From contig OY754465.1 of NCBI GenBank assembly GCA_963575645.1, positions 54,025,901-54,089,900 of the forward strand: DNA of 64,000 nt, written 5' to 3'. Each line of letters begins with the position of its first letter. The stretch's first letter is position 1. The notes beneath the pieces were generated by a model. The model ran no database searches and had not been told where the DNA came from. It saw only the letters and a program-made list of their open reading frames with translations. The DNA comes from Xanthostigma xanthostigma. Taxonomy: Eukaryota; Arthropoda; Insecta; Raphidioptera; Raphidiidae. Position numbers and translations under genes: made by a program. Of this stretch, positions 57,665 through 64,000 are shown piece by piece.

Positions 57665-59208
57665 TTATTATAAAACAAGTCCCCTCGTCGCGTCTGTTTG
57701 TTTGAACGCGATAATCTCAAAAACTACCGAAAGGATGTTCATATGGTTTTCACCAATGGACGGAGTGATTCAAGAGAAATGTTTTTGTGTTAAATTCATT
57801 AATGTTTTGTGTAAATTGGTTGAAATATGATGATGATTGGTGAAGATGTCGGAAAAAATCAATTCGACTGGGAGCTTTCATCGAACACGCTGCCTGATTC
57901 CTTTGAGATATAATAAAACAATGTGTGGTGGATTTGTTCCTGTTTAACGGGTCTACAGAAAAGTCCACGATGGCATATGTCTATATTTTAAGAATAGTTG
58001 GCAAAACCAAAAGTGCACATCCCGCAAGTTTTCCACTGTATGATAAAAAAATAACAACTAAAAAATATTTTTAATAAATTTAAAAAGATTTAAAAATTTA
58101 ATGAAATAAATAATTAAAAATTGTAAAATATTTTTTTTAAGTTTGCAAAAATAAAAAAAATTAAGAACTATACATAATATAATATATAATTAATATCAAG
58201 TGGAATAAAATAAAACAAAATAAAAAGAAAAAAAAAAGAAAAATATCAATTATTTCGTAAGGAATCGAACCCAGGACCTTGCCCTTGTGGATCCAACGGC
58301 ATAACCATTACGCCACGAAGCCTACTAAGTGAAGTGGTGTTATCACGGCATAGAAGTGTAGCACTTGTTTTATGGATTACACTATATTTACACAGCAATT
58401 AAGTATTATATTGTTTTTTTAAACTATTAGCTGTCAAAAATAATAAAATAAAACTGTTTATAAAAATTAAAATACTGAACACATTTTAGTGAATTTAAAT
58501 AGGGTTCTGGTCTGATAGTAAACAAAGTGAATAAAATATAACCCAAGGCAATCCGACCAAAATTGCGATCTGTAGAGTCGTGACGTACGTACATACGTAC
58601 AGACCAACCGACAACTGCTGTTTGTGATTTTCAATTACAATTTTAATAGTATTTATGAACTCGAATTGATTTAAAAATGGTTCTGTTTTATAGATAAGAA
58701 TCTCCTCTTTTCAAAAAGCTTCAATTTGAATGGATTTCGTGTGAAATTAACTTAGATATAACTTCTTATATATGAACGAAAGTCAGCTCTGACGCACAAA
58801 GCGATATAAAGTACATACCGCTAGTTTAGCGGTATGTGCAATAGCTTAATATACCCAAATTAATTTTAAAATTGATATCCTCGAAAAGCGCTTAACATTA
58901 AAATAGGTATAGTAACCTATCTTTAAAAGATAGACATATGCCATCGGGAACTTTTCTGTAGACCTATAAAAGAGGAACAATTCCACCATACATTATTTTG
59001 TTATATCTCGAAGGGATTAGGCAGCGTTTTCGATTAAAGTTCCCAGTCGGCTTGCTTTTTTGCGACCATGGCTATTTTCAACCAATGAATTATGCCCATA
59101 CACCTTTCTTTTGAATCACTCCGTCCATTGGTAAAAACCGTATGAAAATCCGTTCGGTAGTTTTTGAATTTATCACGTTCAGACAGACAGACGCGGCGGT
59201 GGAACTGT
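57665..59208. repeat. Large inverted repeat with ~310 bp arms
   Basis: 57665-57995 ('cgtctgtttgtttgaacgcg', 'ccaatggacggagtgattca', 'gtctacagaaaagtccacga') is mirrored by 58917-59208. The arms resemble Helitron 5' ends meeting head to head. The spacer is about 920 bp and very AT-rich, with a tRNA-like sequence inside. Confidence 0.72.
58255..58325 (-). repeat. Third type of tRNA-like sequence
   Basis: On the minus strand it has box A 'gtggcgtaatggttatg' and box B 'gggttcgattcc', with T-arm pairing. The anticodon stem and acceptor do not fold convincingly. It is probably a SINE head or decayed tRNA inside the spacer of the large inverted repeat. Confidence 0.5.
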
Positions 59209-59212
59209 TATA

Positions 59213-60090
59213 CAGGATGAGTCAGACCACCCGTATCAGTCGTTTTTTCGAAAACGGTTAGTCGTAGAGAGTTGTGTCAAAAATATGTATTATAAAAGCC
59301 CTAATGAAGAATCGAATGGTGATATTTTTTCCCCCGGAAAGGTCGGCTTCCCTGTTAGTTTGCTCCGGAATGTTCAGAACTCTGGAATGTTAAATGGCAC
59401 GATAGGTCGAAAGTGGTATTGTTGAAAAGATCTTTAAAAAATAAGAAAGTTTTGTAGGACATTTTTTTTTGTTACTGCCACCCCTGTTAAGTAATATTCG
59501 TTTGAAATTATTAACTTAACATGTCAGAATAACATTCTTAATTTTAAAAGTCGACATTTAAAATCTAGTTACCTAATTAAACTATGTCACAATAAGTTTT
59601 CAATAATTGCAATTGTTTTTTTTTTGTCGGAAAATACTTCCAGGTACTCATAACATATCTAGAAGAGCTCTGCAGTGTTTAGAAATAAATTGAAGACAGT
59701 TTGAACATTTGTGACATTGTTTAATTAGGTAACTAGATTTTAAATGCCGACTTTTAAAATTAAGTTTGTTATTCTGACATGTTAATTTAATAATTTCAAA
59801 CGAATATTACTTAACAGGGGTGGCAGTAACAAAAAAAAAATGTCCTACAAAAATTGCTTATTTTTTAAAGATCTTTTCAACAATACCACTTTCGACCTAT
59901 CGTGCCATTTAACATTCCGGAGTTCTGAACATTCCGGAGCAAACTAACAGGGAAGCCGACCTTTCCGAGGGAAAAAATATCACCATTCGATTCTTCATTA
60001 GGGCTTTTATAATACAGATTTTTGACACAACTCTCTACGTCTAACCGTTTTCGAAAAAAACGACTGATACGGGTGGTCTGACTCACCCTG
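59213..60090. mobile_element. Giant foldback element (878 bp, ~380 bp arms)
   Basis: The left arm starts 'caggatgagtcagaccaccc' and the right arm ends 'gggtggtctgactcaccctg'. The arms (59213-59592 and 59709-60090) are reverse complements with few mismatches throughout, around a spacer of about 116 bp. TATA flanks both ends (59209-59212 and 60091-60094), which looks like a 4-bp target duplication. No transposase. It is inserted exactly at the outer edge of the neighbouring inverted repeat. Confidence 0.85.
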
Positions 60091-60094
60091 TATA

Positions 60095-60690
60095 CATATA
60101 ATACGTAGCGATATTGATCATAGACATACAATAAATATCTCTGTTGATATCCTGCGTTTCCTCAATAATTATTCTACAAAATGTTTCTGTATTGGATGGC
60201 TCATTTTAATTTTAAGCCTCAACTGAATGGTGATTGCATCGAAGTAAATTGCTAATTACATTACGAAAGTACCTTACTATTGATTTTCCACTGAAACATT
60301 ATTGAAACATTCAATCAAATTATATAAAAGTTAATTTTCCTGTACGATAGCGTTTTCTTAATTACACAAAAAGCGGAAAAGATGAATAATATAGATAAAA
60401 TTTCATTAGACAATTAATGCTCGACATTATCCTCTAACGAGATTCGCCGCGAGCGAGCGTCCCTAATTTAATTTTGCCATCGTTTCCAATTTTGTACTAT
60501 ATAATGAATTTAAATAAAAACCTTTGATACTTCGGCGATCCGGTAAAACACGTTCTTCAACCCAGAATAATGCAGGGTTTTGTTTTGAAGTTAAATATTG
60601 TTGCGTGCTCTCTGTTGGGACTACTATGGATTCTGTAGAATCTTCTAGCAACAACAACATTGGAAAACAGGTAGCCACCACGGACTAGAA
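60095..60690. other. Intergenic DNA without recognised features
   Basis: Nothing delimited; it may contain decayed 5' parts of the LINE remnant that follows. Confidence 0.35.
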
Positions 60691-60948
60691 CAGTTTTGTT
60701 ACAATATTAATTATGAAATAATTGCGTGGGGTAATTTTACAAATACTGGAAATTATGGTTTAAGAACTCACGATTACAGTACGCGACATAAGGAATTACT
60801 TTTGCTACCTAAACCGAACTTGACTATCTTCATCAAAGGCGCCTCTTATAATTGTGCAAAGATTTACAATCATCTACCAAATCAAATTAAAAATATTAAT
60901 AATATATCAAAGTTCAAAAGAACATTAAAAAGGTTTCTGTTTTTCTGA
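60691..60948 (+). pseudogene. LINE reverse transcriptase tail (jockey/CR1-type)
   Basis: An open frame reads IAWGNFTNTGNYGLRTHDYS, TRHKELLLLPKPNLTIFIKG, ASYNCAKIYNHLPNQIKNIN and FKRTLKRFLFF before TGA. The order 'hdYsTR', 'iYNhLP..iK' and 'FKr.Lk.fL' is characteristic of jockey/CR1-clade LINE C-termini. A stop (TAG) lies just upstream, so only about 85 residues survive. It is the least damaged of three such tails here. Confidence 0.75.
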
Positions 60949-60949
60949 A

Positions 60950-61725
60950 TCTTTAATAATGTTTTTAGCTATTTTTTAAATGTAATCTGACGTTTCCAAT
61001 AACTGGTTCTTGGTGGAAAAAAAATATAGAAGGCCTTAAGGAGGATGAGGCGTGAAAAGAAAATAATGAAAAAAAAAATCTGAAATAAAGTTTTTTTAAA
61101 AGATTTTGTATGACAAAATTTTCTGAAAAAAATCCAAAACCATTAGGAAACTTATAAAGTTAAAAATAAAAAAAGCTTTTACATGTAGTCTTACGGAACA
61201 AATGTCAACCTAGCATGCAAACGGTACAATTTAATTTTTAGCAAATAACCAAACTTCAATTTTATTAGATTTCTAAGAAAACTCGTCGACGAGTGAACTA
61301 CCTAAGAATGACTGTTTCCAAATAAACAATTCACCCCGAATAATTTGGATTAATTCAATTTGGACACATGTTTATTCCGCAACGAATTGGTTACAGTTTA
61401 ATGGCGAAGGGTTGCACTTTTGTCATTCCAAGTTTTACCCCTTTATGACAGAACTTGTGTTCGTATCAAGAAGGAAGACTAACAATGCGATCGTTGGAAT
61501 GAATCGCATCCAAACACAAGAGGTCTCCCGAGGCGTTTTCAGTTAAACCGATGTTAACGAACTGGTGGAATTCTTTGGAAACGTCACCTTTTGTGTCCTC
61601 TCAACATCTTAGTAATATGCGTCATGGGGCATTGGGATCCATGATTCGTAAACACAGCAATAGTACAGTAAAATTAGCTCCAAATCGGAAGATCAAAAAA
61701 ATAAATTTGAGTGTCACATATTGTT
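60950..61725. other. Intergenic DNA without recognised features
   Basis: A-rich sequence after the LINE tail, then unassigned sequence. No LINE 3' end could be placed. Confidence 0.35.
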
Positions 61726-61727
61726 TA

Positions 61728-62059
61728 CTAGCGGTCCGCAAAAGAACGAATGGGAGGAGGGATACGAGTACGCACATTCGTCTTAGTTTACCGAGATGAA
61801 TGTTGTGTCCAAATTTCATGATGATCGGAGTTACCGTTTAAAAGTTTTTGTCGGACGGACAAATTTTCAGTTACATTTTTCATTGATGCTCCACTCCCTA
61901 TTGGTCGTAGCGTGATATTATAAAGCCTATAGCCTTCCTCGATAAATGGGCTATGCAACAAAAAAAAAATCAATTTGAACCAGTAGTTCCTGATATTAGC
62001 GCGTTCAACCAAACAGACAAACATACTCGTCAGCTTTAGACATTGGTATATTATATAGA
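61728..62059 (-). mobile_element. Non-autonomous Helitron
   Basis: Minus-strand start TCTATATAATATACCAATG after an A; minus-strand end 'ttgcggaccg' and CTAG before T. It contains 'gcgctaatatcaggaactac' and 'tcggtaaactaagacgaatg', matching the Helitron at 4501-5121 without its SINE insertion. Confidence 0.75.
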
Positions 62060-62073
62060 TTACCTTTTGCTCT

Positions 62074-62214
62074 AGTGCCGTAACTGGGGCGGTGCCCAGG
62101 CACAGGGCGAAGAACATGGATGGGTGCAGACCAAGACCAAGTTTTAAAACATTTTTCAAGGGCGCAGTTATAGAAGCTCGCACAGGGCGCATAAAAAGCT
62201 AGTTACCGCACTGC
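62074..62214. repeat. Possible short TIR element
   Basis: 'agtgccgtaactggggc' and, reverse-complemented, 'agtgcggtaactagct' are inverted ends about 140 bp apart. No matching 8-bp flanks, so it is weakly supported. Confidence 0.35.
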
Positions 62215-62219
62215 TTCGT

Positions 62220-63118
62220 TCTAAATGTGGTAAAAAGTCAGCTTTTGGAGAGTGGAACGCGGGAATGTGTCAGGTCTGTGTTTTCTTTCAGTTTTCCGCA
62301 AATATCTCGAAAACCATCCAACGTAGAGCTTACATTACCCCATACAAAATTAAAGTACGTTAAATTTCCCATAAAATTGCTCAATATACATTTTTGGCTG
62401 TGCTCAACAATTTCGGAGATATGGAGGAGTGAAAATATAGATCATTTTTTTCATTCACCATTTTTGCACGTTTCTAAAATTGTAGAAATTGAAACCGATC
62501 ATAGGGAGAGTGTGTATATATAAATTTGCAATCCACAGACCTACAGCATTAAAATAGCACTAAACGGCGACTTGAAGCACATAAATTACCGAATGTTTTA
62601 ATAGGTAGTATATAGCCGAATATGCGTTGCACCGGCTGACCCACATAAAGCGGTCATCGACTATCGCAAAAACTGGATCGCCTACGTCCTTTTATAGAAA
62701 CATAATAAAAAATAATGTAATGATATTCACATAATACAGGGTGTAAAAGAAACGGGCCTCTATATAGTTTTGTTTCCACCTCTCTGAAAACGGCAATATT
62801 ATCGTTACGATCATGCGCACTAGATAAAACGCGTTCTAACCGAGATATGGACGGTTGTCGGGCGGACTTTTAAACGTTCTAACCGAATTTGTGATCATTT
62901 GTGGACGCGCTTTAGATAAGGGTTGTCAGGTTGATTTAAGTTTTAGGGTGTGTTAGCAGGCCAGACTCTAAATTAAAAACTAGAACACATATTAAATGAA
63001 AATTTTTGTTTATTTAGTTTAAATAAATTTTCATATAAAGGTAATAAAAAGGGCAAATTATCTTGAGTTGAGGATCCAGACACATGGGGTCTCTTGTTTT
63101 TGATAAGCTCATTGATGT
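62220..63118. other. Intergenic DNA, mostly unassigned
   Basis: 'atacagggtgtaaaagaaac' near 62737 may be the edge of a repeat, and 'cgttctaaccga' recurs at 62831 and 62876. Nothing else is supported. Confidence 0.35.
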
Positions 63119-63121
63119 CAG

Positions 63122-63292
63122 ATGTCTAAAATTCTCACTGGAAAGATTCTGGTCGCGATCCGTATCTATGACAGCACTGCCTTAGATGACGAAGACGAAC
63201 GCGCTTTAGATGACGAAGACGAATGCGTTTTAGACGACGAAGACGAACTGACTTTACTTGACGAAGACGAACGCGCTATATTTGAAGAATAG
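63122..63292 (+). CDS. Small ORF with acidic octapeptide repeats (hypothetical)
   Basis: A 56-codon frame from ATG to TAG. It starts MSKILTGKILVAIRIYDSTA and continues with four copies of an eight-residue unit: LDDEDERA, LDDEDECV, LDDEDELT and LLDEDERA, ending IFEE. The underlying 24-bp units ('gatgacgaagacgaa' core) are nearly identical, so it is either a minisatellite that happens to be open or part of a real acidic exon. I see no splice sites that I trust, no Kozak consensus and no family match. The function is unknown, and expression is unproven. Confidence 0.3.
   Translation: MSKILTGKILVAIRIYDSTALDDEDERALDDEDECVLDDEDELTLLDEDERAIFEE
63165..63275. repeat. 24-bp minisatellite, about four units
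   Basis: The core 'gacgaagacgaacgcgcttt' recurs with period 24. All differences preserve an acidic reading frame. Confidence 0.7.
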
Positions 63293-63898
63293 CTTTTCAC
63301 TTTCTAGTGACAAATAATTCGATTATTTTCCAATAATCAGTTTTATCCAATAATAATTATTCAGTAAACGTGTTTAGGGTTCCGTAGAAACAATGAACCC
63401 TTAACAGTTTCGGCGAGTCCGTCTGTTCTGTCCACGTCATAAAATGAAGTTTTGATTTTTTTTCGGACTTCGTCAAGTTCTGCACCGAACCGAAAGCTGT
63501 ATATGCATAATGTATGAGATAATGATTTTTATTTTTTGTTTATCTCACGGGCGGGAATAAAACGACATTTCTCTGGCATTCCATTTATAGAGAGCCGTAT
63601 ACCGAAATCAAGTTGTTACAATGCGTTGGCCAGCCATGAAAACCCAGTCGCATTCGACAATGTGAACGCCTATAATTAAATTAGATATAATATATAAATT
63701 TCAGGAGTGTTAAACATTTCTATCGCTAAATGCCAACCTCGCAATTTTCAAACAGCTGTGCAGCTATCCTTCAGCGATTTTTCATTGAATCACTCTATCA
63801 GAAATTCTGGTCAATAAAGCAAACATCTTTATTGAGCAGAATTAACAATTGCGATCGAATTTCGACCACAGACCTGGCCGCTAAAGAAACGTCTACCT
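63293..63898. other. Intergenic DNA without recognised features
   Basis: No supported gene or repeat boundary. Confidence 0.35.
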
Positions 63899-64000
63899 CA
63901 GAGGTTCCCAAACTTTTTTTTCTCATAGACCACTTTCAAAATTTAGCTGGTTCCGGTGGACCCCCTGCAGCTACATTTCTACCATATTCCCAAAACTCGA
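63899..64000. mobile_element. hAT element, left end, cut by the window edge
   Basis: It begins CAGAGGTTCCCAAACTTTTT followed by 'catagaccacttt' and 'gtggaccccctgc', closely matching the left end of the element at 13949. The right end lies beyond the window. Confidence 0.7.

Noticed and set aside
59877..60131. 84-residue minus-strand frame
   Set aside because: It lies in one arm of the giant palindrome, and its near-copy occurs in the other arm; no protein family is recognisable.
61788..62192. 134-residue minus-strand frame
   Set aside because: It spans a Helitron and a second repeat end; it looks like chance readthrough across transposon DNA.
62074..62214. Eleventh hAT element
   Set aside because: The ends are inverted but the flanking 8-mers do not match, so it is listed only as a possible repeat.

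Overview
This window is eukaryotic nuclear DNA, almost certainly from an insect. It is strongly AT-rich, has GT/AG introns and short exons, and is packed with non-autonomous transposons. Helitron-like repeats that begin TCTATACTAATAT and end in a hairpin plus CTAG, and repeats with tails such as 'gtcgcgggtaaaagctagt', are the kind I associate with Lepidoptera. The order is an inference and is not proven by the sequence.

Two protein-coding genes are well supported, both on the minus strand. The first (11990-13684, two exons, 416 residues) is a CYB5D1-type cytochrome b5-domain protein with an unusual acidic N-terminal extension of about 195 residues. The second is a large gene at about 49600-19520 whose coding part (30779-23113 plus one base at 49417) encodes a 1238-residue protein. 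I assign it to the insect Map205 microtubule-associated family: it has a PAM2-type motif near the N-terminus, an acidic serine-rich middle, an alanine stretch and a long basic Thr/Pro/Lys-rich tail. Its ATG is predicted to be split by an 18.6 kb first intron, and its 3' UTR may be about 3.5 kb.

Region by region: 1-11.9 kb is repeats only (hAT, Helitron, SINE and tandemly duplicated inverted-repeat elements). 11.9-13.7 kb is CYB5D1. 13.9-19.2 kb is a mosaic of hAT, piggyBac-like, Helitron and LINE pieces. 19.5-30.8 kb holds the Map205 3' UTR and coding exons, with hAT and other MITEs in the introns. 30.8-49.4 kb is the first Map205 intron, which contains four TSD-flanked hAT elements, several foldback elements and, at 39.56-40.12 kb, a decayed THAP-domain gene. 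49.4-64 kb lies upstream of Map205 and carries SINEs, Helitrons, a pogo-like element, a gypsy-type solo LTR, an 878 bp near-perfect palindrome flanked by TATA, LINE tails and a short repetitive acidic ORF.

The most distinctive property is how many insertions can be delimited to the base: ten hAT-like elements are flanked by 8-bp target-site duplications, and nesting allows some relative dating. I found no clear new biological system. The best leads are the CYB5D1 extension, the split-start gene structure, the giant palindrome, the THAP remnant and the acidic-repeat small ORF.
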